A stretch of 8,555 nt of DNA from positions 1 to 8,555 of the forward strand of contig JAQGLQ010000103.1 in NCBI GenBank assembly GCA_028292785.1, written 5' to 3'. A program made the translations under genes and the position numbers. This stretch comes from Noviherbaspirillum sp. Lineage in GTDB: Bacteria; Pseudomonadota; Gammaproteobacteria; Burkholderiales; Burkholderiaceae. How positions within the stretch are numbered: position 1 is the stretch's first letter; every line of letters starts with the position of its first letter. Of this stretch, positions 1 through 7,583 are shown one piece after another. Under the pieces are notes generated by a model. The model was not told where the DNA came from, ran no database searches, and worked only from the letters and a program-made list of their open reading frames with translations.

Positions 1-300
1 ATTGACCTTGGCGTCGACCAGCTTTTGCGCGGCCGCCGTGCCTTGCTTGGGATCGGAGGCGTCGTCTTCCAGCAGCAGTTCGAATTTCACTTTCTTGCCG
101 CCGAGCGTGACGCCCTTCGCATTCAGCTCGTCGATCGCCATCCGGGCGCCGTTTTCATTGTCCTTGCCGAGGTGAGCGATAGCGCCGGAGGTCGGAGCGA
201 CATGGCCGATCTTCACGACTTGCTCCTGGGCGGATGCAACACCTGCCAGCGCAAACGCGACAGCACCAGCCAGCGGGATCATCTTGGTCTTGAACTGCAT
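1..300 (-). CDS. Periplasmic substrate-binding protein of a branched-chain amino-acid-type ABC transporter (N-terminal part)
   Basis: This would be the exported solute-binding subunit (LivJ/LivK type, periplasmic binding fold type I) that delivers a ligand to an ABC importer. Only the first 100 residues are present and the gene runs off the left edge. Residues 1-24 form a Sec signal peptide: lysines at 4 and 6, a hydrophobic stretch from about 8 to 20, and a likely signal peptidase I cut after ASA at 22-24. The mature protein opens with [12 protein letters not shown] and then [13 protein letters not shown], which is typical of this family. The ATG is preceded by AGGAG at a 9-base spacing. The gene is divergent from lipB. 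The ligand cannot be told from this fragment; leucine, isoleucine and valine are common, but amides, urea and aromatic acids also occur in the family. Confidence 0.9.
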   Translation of the reverse strand, partial: MQFKTKMIPLAGAVAFALAGVASAQEQVVKIGHVAPTSGAIAHLGKDNENGARMAIDELNAKGVTLGGKKVKFELLLEDDASDPKQGTAAAQKLVDAKVN

Positions 301-407
301 CGATTGAATCTCCTAAAAATGTGAAACAGGATTGCTGCAACAACTCGCCTGGGCAGATCTCTGGACCGGCGGAACCGCAGCGGCTGGTGGCCGCAAGGCA
401 CGCATCA

Positions 408-430
408 AATGTATCTTCTAAAGATGCATT
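408..430. promoter_or_regulatory. Inverted repeat, candidate operator in the divergent livK-like/lipB gap
   Basis: AATGTATCTT and AAGATGCATT form two 10-base arms around the 3-base centre CTA. They match at all but one position, where a T faces a G. The site is AT-rich inside a very GC-rich 215-base gap, which makes it stand out. It could bind a dimeric repressor or activator for either divergent gene, or simply form a small hairpin. The regulator is unknown. The rest of the gap (301-515) holds no gene that I can support. Confidence 0.35.
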
Positions 431-502
431 AAGCAATGCCCGCCCCGGCCGGCGCGGCGCTCTTCGCGCTCATGAGAACGCGCGATTCGCGCCGCGTTTC
501 GG

Positions 503-508
503 TACACT
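503..508 (+). promoter_or_regulatory. Candidate -10 element for lipB, placing transcription start at the ATG
   Basis: TACACT lies 7 bases before the lipB ATG and matches the sigma-70 -10 consensus at 4 of 6 positions. No convincing -35 hexamer lies 16-18 bases upstream. If used, transcription would begin on or next to the A of the start codon and give a leaderless message. There is also no Shine-Dalgarno sequence before this ATG, which fits. Confidence 0.3.
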
Positions 509-515
509 CGCGCCT

Positions 516-1169
516 ATGCAGAAACCAGCCATCATCCATCGCGGAACCGAACCTTATGACGTGAGCTTTACGGCAATGCGCGCATTCACCGACGCGCGCA
601 CCGCCGACACGCGGGACGAATTATGGATCGTCGAGCACCCGCCGGTGTTCACGCTCGGACTCGGAGCCGATCCCTCGCATGTGCTCGAAGCCCACGACAT
701 CCCCATCGTGCAGACCGATCGCGGCGGCGAAGTGACCTACCACGGTCCCGGCCAAGCGGTGATTTATCTGCTGATGGATCTGCGGCGCAATAATCCGGGA
801 AAACGCATGTTTGCACGCGAATTCGTGCATAAAATTGAACAATCGGTCATCGACACCCTTGCAGCGTATAATCTTGCGGGTGAACGCAAGCCCGGCGCGC
901 CCGGAATTTATATTTCCGGCAACGGTCCCTGGCAAGGAGCGAAAATCGCCGCGCTCGGCCTGAAGGTGCGCGCGAACGGCTGTACCTATCATGGCGTATC
1001 GCTCAATGTGGCAATGGACCTGAGTCCTTTCACATGGATCAATCCCTGCGGCTACGAAGGACTCGCCACTGTCGACATGCGGACACTCGGCGTACAGGTG
1101 CCGCTGCTGGAAGTCCAGCTCGCGCTTGCCCGCGCCCTGACGAATTTGTTAAGACCTGACTCGAACTGA
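516..1169 (+). CDS. lipB: Octanoyltransferase LipB (lipoyl/octanoyl-ACP:protein transferase)
   Basis: LipB moves octanoate from octanoyl-ACP in the cytoplasm to a lysine of lipoyl domains (E2 subunits, GcvH), the first step of lipoate assembly. The protein has 217 residues, normal for the family. Visible signatures are [13 protein letters not shown] at 68-80, [11 protein letters not shown] at 141-151 with the catalytic lysine K143, and the catalytic cysteine C178 in INPCG at 175-179. A C-terminal [11 protein letters not shown] helix follows. The frame is open 65 codons further upstream, but that part has no family features, so I start at the ATG where the LipB fold begins. There is no ribosome binding site there; a -10-like TACACT sits 7 bases upstream. 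lipA follows 53 bases later, so the two are probably co-transcribed. The usual betaproteobacterial neighbour ybeD (DUF493) is not directly upstream. Confidence 0.95.
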   Translation: MQKPAIIHRGTEPYDVSFTAMRAFTDARTADTRDELWIVEHPPVFTLGLGADPSHVLEAHDIPIVQTDRGGEVTYHGPGQAVIYLLMDLRRNNPGKRMFAREFVHKIEQSVIDTLAAYNLAGERKPGAPGIYISGNGPWQGAKIAALGLKVRANGCTYHGVSLNVAMDLSPFTWINPCGYEGLATVDMRTLGVQVPLLEVQLALARALTNLLRPDSN

Positions 1170-1222
1170 ACACCATTCCGCGGCATCGACATGCCGAAAG
1201 CCTTGAAGAAGCGCCCAGCCCA

Positions 1223-2212
1223 ATGACCATAGAAAACACGCCCCTCGCATCGACAGCTTACAACCCGAATGAAAAGCAGAAGGGCGCGGGCAAGACCGCC
1301 CGCATTCCGATCAAGATCGTGCCCGCCGAGCGGTTGCCGAAGCCGGACTGGATCCGCGTCAAGGCCGCGTCGCCATCGACCCGTTTTTATGAAATCAAGG
1401 ACATCCTGCGTGCCAACAACCTGGTGACGGTATGCGAGGAAGCGTCCTGCCCCAACATCGGCGAATGCTTCGGCAAGGGAACCGCGACCTTCATGATCAT
1501 GGGCGACAAGTGCACGCGCCGTTGCCCGTTCTGCGACGTCGGTCACGGTCGCCCCGATCCGCTCGATCCGAACGAGCCGGAAAACCTGGCCAAAACCATC
1601 GCGGCGCTCAAGCTGAGCTATGTGGTGATCACGTCCGTCGACCGCGACGATCTGCGCGATGGCGGCGCCGCTCATTTCGCCGCCTGCATCAGCCGCGTGC
1701 GGGAATTGTCGCCCGCCACCCGCATCGAAATCCTGACGCCCGACTTTCGCGGCCGCATGGACCGCGCGCTGGAAATCCTCAAGGCGGCACCGCCCGATGT
1801 CATGAATCACAACCTGGAAACCGTGCCCCGCCTTTACAAGGAAGCGCGGCCGGGCTCGGATTACGAGTATTCGCTCAACCTGCTGAAGCGCTTCAAGACG
1901 CTGCATCCGGAAACGCCGACCAAGTCAGGCATCATGGTCGGTCTCGGCGAGACCGACGAAGAAATTCTGCAAGTCATGCGCGACCTGCGCGCGCACGATG
2001 TTGACATGCTGACCATCGGCCAGTATCTGATGCCTTCGGGCGACCACCTGCCGGTGCGCCGTTATGTGCATCCCGACACATTCAAGATGTTCGAGGAAGA
2101 AGCCTACAAGATGGGTTTCGTCCATGCCGCCGTCGGCGCCATGGTGCGCTCCAGCTATCATGCCGATCAGCAGGCGCATGACGCGGGAGTCGTCATCGAC
2201 GCGGTGAAATAA
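1223..2212 (+). CDS. lipA: Lipoyl synthase LipA, radical SAM enzyme
   Basis: LipA inserts two sulfur atoms at C6 and C8 of the protein-bound octanoyl chain made by LipB, spending its auxiliary iron-sulfur cluster as the sulfur source. At 329 residues it is of normal length. The auxiliary cluster cysteines are C71, C76 and C82 in [12 protein letters not shown], and the radical SAM cluster cysteines are C97, C101 and C104 in CTRRCPFC. The C-terminal RSSYHAD at 309-315 supplies the serine ligand of the auxiliary cluster. All key residues are intact. The first ~40 residues are a variable basic leader ([18 protein letters not shown]), common in betaproteobacterial LipA. The ribosome binding site is weak. 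A CGGCAT/ATGCCG hairpin at 1181-1196 lies between lipB and lipA and has no T-run, so read-through from lipB is expected. Confidence 0.97.
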   Translation: MTIENTPLASTAYNPNEKQKGAGKTARIPIKIVPAERLPKPDWIRVKAASPSTRFYEIKDILRANNLVTVCEEASCPNIGECFGKGTATFMIMGDKCTRRCPFCDVGHGRPDPLDPNEPENLAKTIAALKLSYVVITSVDRDDLRDGGAAHFAACISRVRELSPATRIEILTPDFRGRMDRALEILKAAPPDVMNHNLETVPRLYKEARPGSDYEYSLNLLKRFKTLHPETPTKSGIMVGLGETDEEILQVMRDLRAHDVDMLTIGQYLMPSGDHLPVRRYVHPDTFKMFEEEAYKMGFVHAAVGAMVRSSYHADQQAHDAGVVIDAVK

Positions 2213-2220
2213 CGCCGCCG

Positions 2221-2236
2221 GCGCGGATTGCCGCGC
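2221..2236 (+). other. Small GC-rich hairpin after lipA, weak terminator candidate
   Basis: GCGCGG, loop ATTG, CCGCGC forms a perfect 6-base-pair stem starting 9 bases after the lipA stop. No T-run follows (GAATCACC), so it is not a classical intrinsic terminator. It may protect the 3' end or slow polymerase. The remaining bases up to 2320 show no gene. Confidence 0.2.
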
Positions 2237-2320
2237 GAATCACCTGTTTGCGATCAGCGTCAAAGCCGGTGGCCGAAGCTGGATTACGATCGACAATCGA
2301 TTCCGGTAACGGCAAGGCCC

Positions 2321-2992
2321 ATGGACGGATGGCGACTATTGACGCAGCTCGGCGACACGGCAGTGACGGCGCCCGCCGCCGTCGCGATCGCGGCACTGCT
2401 GTGGTTCGAAGGAGAGCGGCGCGCATCGCTCCGGTGGGCCGTATTGTTTGCCTGCGGCAGCCTGCTGGTGGCGGCGACGAAAATGGCATTCATCGGTTGG
2501 GGCATTGGCAGTTCCCGGCTTGATTTCACGGGTGCCAGCGGGCATGCCATGCGCGCCGCGGCGATTGCGCCGGTTCTGCTGCACATCATCTCGCGGCACG
2601 CGCCCCGCGCTCTGCGACTGGCGGCGACGATGTCCGGCTATGGATTCGCCGCATCGATAGGCATGTCGCGCATTGTGCTGCATGCCCATTCCTGCTCGGA
2701 GGTGATCGCGGGTTGGTTGATCGGCATGACGATCGCCCTGTGCTTCATTGCACTATCAGGCGCGTCGCGCCAACCCGTGTCGAGCCGCAGGCATTTCGCG
2801 GCGGGCATGGCTGTCATGCTTGCAGCCGCCTTCCATGCGGGGCCGGCGCCGACGCAACAGTGGCTGACTCAAGCCTCGCTCTATGCGTCGGGCCATGAAA
2901 AGCCGTTTATCAGAGCGGAAAGGCGTTCTCAGGCGGCGAGCGCCTTTTCGAGCAACTGGTGCAGCGCCGCGAAATCAGGCTCGCCGACATAG
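2321..2992 (+). CDS. PAP2-family membrane phosphatase
   Basis: This is probably an inner-membrane acid phosphatase acting on lipid phosphates (phosphatidic acid, undecaprenyl pyrophosphate or similar); the substrate cannot be deduced. The three PAP2 motifs are present in modified form: K54 with WGIG and R66 in place of KX6RP, SGH at 73-75 with catalytic H75, and SR-x5-H at 116-123 with R117 and H123. E127 follows where aspartate is more usual. Hydrophobic segments lie at about 14-28, 39-53, 77-91, 104-115, 128-146 and 160-172. I choose the ATG giving MDGWRLLTQLGD because the upstream extension (a TTG start at 2228) is polar and unlike the family; AAGG sits close before it. The last 20 or so residues, after GHEKPFIR, are encoded opposite the end of the tlpA-like gene and look like an accidental extension. 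It lies 108 bases after lipA and may be read from the lip promoter. Confidence 0.8.
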   Translation: MDGWRLLTQLGDTAVTAPAAVAIAALLWFEGERRASLRWAVLFACGSLLVAATKMAFIGWGIGSSRLDFTGASGHAMRAAAIAPVLLHIISRHAPRALRLAATMSGYGFAASIGMSRIVLHAHSCSEVIAGWLIGMTIALCFIALSGASRQPVSSRRHFAAGMAVMLAAAFHAGPAPTQQWLTQASLYASGHEKPFIRAERRSQAASAFSSNWCSAAKSGSPT

Positions 2993-3456
2993 CGCTTGAT
3001 GACCTTGCCATCCTTGTCGATCACGAAGGTGCTGGGCGTCAGTTTGACGTCGCCGAACGATTTGGCGATGTCGCCCTGCGTATCGAGCGCCACCTTGAAC
3101 GGCAGGCTGCGGGTCTGCGCGTAGTTGAGCACATAGTTTGGCGGATCGTAGCTCATGGCCACGGCGACGAAATCCAGGCCCTTGTCCTTGTATTTGTTAT
3201 AAGTCTGCACCATCTCCGGCATCTCCTTGACGCAGGTCGTGCAGGAGGTCGCCCAGAAATTGACCATCACCACCTTGCCGCGCAGGCTCTGCATGCTGAC
3301 TTTTTCGCCGTTCAGGCTGGTGAACGTCACCTCGGGTGCGACTTGCGTGGCCGAGAAGGATAAATATCCGGCGGCGGCGATCGCCGCCACGACAACGGCG
3401 CCGACCGGCTTGACCCAGCTGCGGGAACGTGCGGCGGAAGCGGATTCAGTCTTCAT
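2929..3456 (-). CDS. TlpA/ResA-like membrane-anchored thioredoxin-fold protein
   Basis: This is a periplasm-facing thiol-disulfide protein of the TlpA family, which commonly serves cytochrome c maturation or other envelope redox tasks. It has 175 residues. A single N-terminal membrane anchor spans about 17-34 after a basic stretch, and the thioredoxin fold covers about 40-170. The redox site is C72-T-T-C75 within FWATSCTTC, so the tryptophan that normally precedes the first cysteine is a serine. The cis-proline is P141 (KLTPSTFVID). A GTG 12 codons upstream (3492) is possible, but it lies at or before the expected transcription start of the promoter at 3495-3524, so I prefer the ATG giving MKTESASAARS. 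No clear ribosome binding site is seen. The gene is last in a minus-strand run with the DsrE-like and LemA-like genes and converges on the PAP2 gene. The exact partner is unknown. Confidence 0.88.
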   Translation of the reverse strand: MKTESASAARSRSWVKPVGAVVVAAIAAAGYLSFSATQVAPEVTFTSLNGEKVSMQSLRGKVVMVNFWATSCTTCVKEMPEMVQTYNKYKDKGLDFVAVAMSYDPPNYVLNYAQTRSLPFKVALDTQGDIAKSFGDVKLTPSTFVIDKDGKVIKRYVGEPDFAALHQLLEKALAA

Positions 3457-3494
3457 AGCAATATGCCGATGAAATGGATTAGGGGAATGCACGC

Positions 3495-3524
3495 ATTATA
3501 GTCGGAGCCTGTTTGCGGCGTCAG
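3495..3524 (-). promoter_or_regulatory. Sigma-70 promoter for the tlpA-like gene
   Basis: Read on the minus strand, CTGACG (4 of 6 matches to the -35 consensus) is followed after 18 bases by a perfect TATAAT. Transcription should start near 3488, leaving a leader of about 32 bases before the ATG at 3456. The -35 hexamer overlaps the TGA stop codon of the DsrE-like gene, so the tlpA-like gene can be expressed independently of its upstream neighbours. Confidence 0.6.
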
Positions 3525-3964
3525 GGCCGCAGATAGGCGAAACCCTCTTTCGCCTGCAACCGCGCCACCTCGACGACACCCGATTGCACCAGCGTGGCTT
3601 CAGGCAACAGCGAGGATACCGGGACATCATGCGCGGTCAGCGTATTCCTGCAGACCCTGAACTCGACCCCTTGCGCAGCCAGCGCGCTGACCGCTGCATC
3701 GAAAGGCCTGCCGTTGCGCTCCTTTGCTCCCGCCAGCAGGAACCGGATGCCGTCATTGTTGGCGACGACCACGATCTTGGCATCGGGATCGGCGCGCAGG
3801 TGGTTACGGATATTGGACAGCGCCCTTGTCGCCTGATCGATGCCGTCGACGAGGTGATAGACCACCTTGACCTGGTCCCCGGCGAATACCTGCGGAACGA
3901 GGCCCGTGTTGAGGCTCAGCGCCAGCAATCCGCCGGACAGGATGCGCAGAAATTTTCGTCTCAT
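3521..3964 (-). CDS. Exported DsrE/DsrF-like family protein
   Basis: This is a small protein of the DsrE/DsrF-like fold, a family linked to sulfur relay and persulfide handling; the role of exported single-domain members is not settled. From this start it has 147 residues. Residues 1-28 form a signal peptide with a likely cut after VFA, and its MRRKFLRI start resembles a Tat twin-arginine motif. The fold follows from KVVYHLVDGIDQATRAL, with KIVVVANNDGIRFLL and a single cysteine, C105, in FRVCRNTL at the usual DsrE-like position. Two ATGs are possible. AAGGA abuts the first (3970) but lies 6 bases from the second (3964), so I choose the second. The gene follows the LemA-like gene by about 15 bases and precedes the tlpA-like gene, suggesting an envelope redox job. 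Function is inferred from fold only. Confidence 0.82.
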   Translation of the reverse strand: MRRKFLRILSGGLLALSLNTGLVPQVFAGDQVKVVYHLVDGIDQATRALSNIRNHLRADPDAKIVVVANNDGIRFLLAGAKERNGRPFDAAVSALAAQGVEFRVCRNTLTAHDVPVSSLLPEATLVQSGVVEVARLQAKEGFAYLRP

Positions 3965-3970
3965 TTTCAT

Positions 3971-3975
3971 TCCTT
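3971..3975 (-). promoter_or_regulatory. Ribosome binding site deciding the DsrE-like start
   Basis: AAGGA on the minus strand sits directly against the ATG at 3968-3970 (no spacing) but 6 bases from the ATG at 3962-3964. Only the second spacing is normal, which removes Met-Lys from the predicted N terminus and leaves MRRKFL. Confidence 0.5.
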
Positions 3976-3979
3976 GTAA

Positions 3980-4555
3980 TCAGACCGCCAGTCCCGCCGC
4001 TTCATGCTCGCCGGCCATATGCAGCAATGCTTCGGCGCGGAATGCGAAAACAGCGGCGATGACGGAGACCGGGAACTGCGAGCGGGACAGGTTGTATTGC
4101 GTCGCCGCGATGTTATAGAACTGCCATGAAAAGGCGATGTCTTTCTCGGCGCGGCTCAAGGCATCGCGAAGTCCGAGCATGGTTTCATCCGTCTTCAGAT
4201 CCGCGTGCGCCTCGGCCGCGGCCATCATCCTGCCGAGCGCTGTGGCAAGCGCATTTTCCGCTTGCGCGATGGACTGCATGGTGATGGCGTTTGTCAGCCG
4301 CGCCGCATTTTTGCCGCTTGCGGCGACCGCTTCCTCGCGGGCCGCGTTCACCGGATCGAGCGCTTCGCGCTCCATGTAGCCGGCCGCTCTGTCTACAATC
4401 ATCGGGATCAGCGCGTGGCGGATTTTCAGTTGCGCATCGAGCATCGCATACGCGTTCCTGCACTGGGCGCGAAGACTGGATAGACGCTTGTACGCACCGA
4501 CTGCCCAAAAAAGCAGCAGCAGGGAAATCGTCCCCAAAATAGTCATGGCGACCAT
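3980..4555 (-). CDS. LemA-family membrane protein, divergent member
   Basis: LemA proteins have one N-terminal membrane helix and a long helical bundle; their biochemical role is unknown. This one has 191 residues, normal for the family. The membrane segment is about 5-20. The conserved helix appears as AYAMLDAQLKIRHALIPMIVD at 35-55, where the usual LIPNLV is LIPMIV. It is followed by GYMERE, then AARE and AEAHADLKTDETMLGLRDAL at the position of the usual EAYPDLKAN segment. YNIAATQYNLSRSQFP at 147-162 is the family's closing YN...YN...FP motif. AGGGAG 5 bases before the ATG supports this start. It sits 16 bases after an intrinsic terminator and about 15 bases before the DsrE-like gene, so those two form a unit. 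The promoter is not evident. The family assignment is firm; the function is not. Confidence 0.82.
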   Translation of the reverse strand: MVAMTILGTISLLLLFWAVGAYKRLSSLRAQCRNAYAMLDAQLKIRHALIPMIVDRAAGYMEREALDPVNAAREEAVAASGKNAARLTNAITMQSIAQAENALATALGRMMAAAEAHADLKTDETMLGLRDALSRAEKDIAFSWQFYNIAATQYNLSRSQFPVSVIAAVFAFRAEALLHMAGEHEAAGLAV

Positions 4556-4570
4556 GGTTTCTCCCTGATG

Positions 4571-4600
4571 AAAAAGCCGCGAGATACGATGTCTCGCGGC
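4571..4600 (-). terminator. Rho-independent terminator after dolP
   Basis: On the minus strand GCCGCGAGA and TCTCGCGGC form a perfect 9-base-pair stem around a 7-base loop, followed by TTTTTC. It lies 15 bases after the dolP stop codon. It should end the gmhA/diaA-dolP transcript just before the LemA-like gene. Confidence 0.88.
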
Positions 4601-4615
4601 CCGGTATTTCGCCGC

Positions 4616-5909
<1,294 letters not shown>

Positions 5910-5955
5910 CTAGCGGGGACGTGAAAGCAAAATGACAAGCTTGCGCCGTGCCCGC

Positions 5956-6330
5956 TCAGGCATCGATCGCGTTCCTCAGCCAGTCCAGCGTCGCGCCGTC
6001 GATCGCCACCACGTCGAACCGGCACGGCGGCGGCAGCCTGTAACGCTGCAGATAGCGCTGCGCGGCAACGATCAGCCGCGCCTGCTTGCGCGCGCCCACG
6101 CTGGCGGCGGCACCGCCGAAGGCGCTGGCGGCGCGCTTCCTTACCTCGACGAAAACCAGGGTGGCGCCTTCTTCCATGACGAGATCGATCTCACCGCCCT
6201 TGCATCGGAAATTGCGCTCAATGAGGCGCAGGCCGTTCCGCTCGAGATAGGCCAGCGCCTGGTCTTCGCCGGCCTGCCCCTCAAGCTGTTTCGCGGTGCG
6301 CTTGCCGGTCAACGTATCGATCAAGCCCAT
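5956..6330 (-). CDS. yraN: YraN family protein (UPF0102, nuclease-like fold)
   Basis: YraN proteins are small cytoplasmic proteins with a restriction-endonuclease-like fold; their physiological role is unsettled. This one has 124 residues, normal for the family. The signature is intact: GEDQALAYLERNGLRLIERN at 21-40, GGEIDLV at 45-51, then LVFVEVRKR at 58-66. The likely metal-site acidic residues are E22, E47, D49 and E62. The ATG shares its first base with the lpoA stop codon (TGATG), so it is probably translated by re-initiation from lpoA. A longer frame starting inside lpoA antisense is not credible. The next gene is 100 bases away with its own -10. The position between lpoA and a SIS gene is the same as in E. 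coli. Confidence 0.92.
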   Translation of the reverse strand: MGLIDTLTGKRTAKQLEGQAGEDQALAYLERNGLRLIERNFRCKGGEIDLVMEEGATLVFVEVRKRAASAFGGAAASVGARKQARLIVAAQRYLQRYRLPPPCRFDVVAIDGATLDWLRNAIDA

Positions 6331-7571
6331 CAGCGGCCCGAAGTGCCGGCTTCGGTCAGCGCCGTCACCGTGCCGTTGCGATACACGGCATGCTGCTCGA
6401 CGCGTTCGAAGCGATTGGCGCCGCCGTCGAGCTCGATCTTGAGCTTGCCCGTCACGCCATCGATTTCGAAGCGCGTTCGCTTGAATGCGATTTCGCGCGC
6501 CACACGATAAGCATCGATGCCAAGCGCGTACAACCGCTCGATGTCGGCGCTGCCTTTCTGATCGGGAGCAATCACCATGCGCGGATAAATCATCGCTGCC
6601 GGATGATCGGCCTGCAATTGCCAGGGAATGTCGACCAGCCGGATGCCATCCATTTCCGGCATGCGTTCCGCGGTGATCCAGTCGGACAATGTGAGGGGAT
6701 TGAGCTGCGAGGTGCCGTAGAGCGGAATCGCATTGCCCGCCGCGGCGCGCAGCTGCCGCGCCTGTTTGTCGTCGAGCGCGGCGAAGATCAGCGCCGGCTT
6801 CTCCAGCTCGAAGCGGTTCTTGAGCTGCGCCAGATCGCTTGCCTGCAGATAGCCGCCGAAGGCCGCGAACTGGACCAGTTCGATTTCCTTGCCTTGCCTG
6901 GTCCAATGCGCGGCGAACGCATTCGCGGCACGCTGCTGCCATGCGGTGCCGGTAGCGATCGCCAGCGCCTTGCCGGGCCTTCTGGCGGCACCGGCCCATT
7001 GGGCGACCTGCCTTGCCTCGTCCTCGATCGACAGGCCCACCACCAGCAGCTGCGGCGGCAACTTCATGTCGGCGTCGGACGACTCGGGCGTGGTAAGCGC
7101 GATCGTGGGTTTGCGCACCGCGCCGCTTTGCGCGACCGCGGTCACGCCGGTGCGCGACAAGGGACCGACGACGATATCGTGCCGCGCCAATGCGTCTTCG
7201 TAGCTGGCCAGGATGTCCGGCGCCATGTCGCCCGTGTCCATCACTTCGACCTCGATGCCGTCGCGGTCGCGCTCGTGCGCCGCGAGGAAGCCGGTGCGCA
7301 AGGCATCGGCCGCGGGACCAAGCGTCCCGGAGCGCAAGGGCAGCAGCAACGCGATGCGCACTGCTGCGGCGGCAGGCGTGCTATCGATGGCAGGCAGCCT
7401 GATGGAAGGATGAATCGTGATGTCGGACTGCGCGAGCTGAATGGATGTGGCAGCATTCGTCGGCGTGGAAGGAACCGCGGCGTCGGCAGCGGTTGTGTTT
7501 GCGTGGCCGGACGCGCACAATCCGCTCAGGGAAAATCCCAGCACCAGTATCCTCGTCAATCGATGCAACAT
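6330..7571 (-). CDS. lpoA: LpoA-like penicillin-binding protein activator (LppC family), short form
   Basis: LpoA activates the peptidoglycan synthase PBP1A from the outer membrane in E. coli. This protein has 413 residues, against about 680 in E. coli. It lacks the N-terminal helical (TPR-like) domain and keeps only the PBP1-fold domain, from VRIALLLPL at 71-79 to the C terminus. Matching landmarks are VVGPL at 134-138, EDEARQVA at 183-190, ANAFAAHW at 216-223, MDGIRLVDIPW at 307-317, LYALGIDAYRVA at 347-358 and FEIDGVTGKL at 368-377. The signal peptide has C19 in LSGLC, which is not a proper lipobox, whereas SGHA at 21-24 fits signal peptidase I; membrane anchoring is therefore doubtful. 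Residues 25-68 are a low-complexity linker. GGGAG 6 bases before the ATG supports the start. yraN overlaps its stop codon, and rsmI is divergent with a 12-base gap. Confidence 0.87.
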   Translation of the reverse strand: MLHRLTRILVLGFSLSGLCASGHANTTAADAAVPSTPTNAATSIQLAQSDITIHPSIRLPAIDSTPAAAAVRIALLLPLRSGTLGPAADALRTGFLAAHERDRDGIEVEVMDTGDMAPDILASYEDALARHDIVVGPLSRTGVTAVAQSGAVRKPTIALTTPESSDADMKLPPQLLVVGLSIEDEARQVAQWAGAARRPGKALAIATGTAWQQRAANAFAAHWTRQGKEIELVQFAAFGGYLQASDLAQLKNRFELEKPALIFAALDDKQARQLRAAAGNAIPLYGTSQLNPLTLSDWITAERMPEMDGIRLVDIPWQLQADHPAAMIYPRMVIAPDQKGSADIERLYALGIDAYRVAREIAFKRTRFEIDGVTGKLKIELDGGANRFERVEQHAVYRNGTVTALTEAGTSGR

Positions 7572-7583
7572 TCTTGTCTCCCA

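Noticed and set aside
321..515. A 65-codon N-terminal extension of LipB
   Set aside because: The residues do not resemble LipB, the start has no ribosome binding site support, and LipB is full length from 516.
1181..1196. Hairpin between lipB and lipA as a terminator
   Set aside because: The 6-base stem has no T-run and lies between two genes of one pathway, so read-through is more likely.
1052..1906. A 284-codon minus-strand frame
   Set aside because: It is antisense to the lipB end and lipA and shows no recognisable domain.
2917..2949. Inverted repeat AAAGGCG / CGCCTTT between the PAP2 gene and the tlpA-like gene as a shared terminator
   Set aside because: The stem is only 7 base pairs with a 15-base loop, and on neither strand does a proper T-run follow the stem. 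It also lies inside both reading frames.
7493..7521. TTGTGT, 17 bases, CACAAT as an rsmI promoter
   Set aside because: It has only 3 of 6 and 4 of 6 matches and sits within lpoA; it is too weak to list as a feature, though an rsmI promoter must be somewhere in this area.
6390..7583. A 398-codon open extension upstream of rsmI in the same frame
   Set aside because: It is entirely antisense to lpoA, has no methyltransferase features, and such open antisense frames are common in GC-rich genes. RsmI is complete from 7584.
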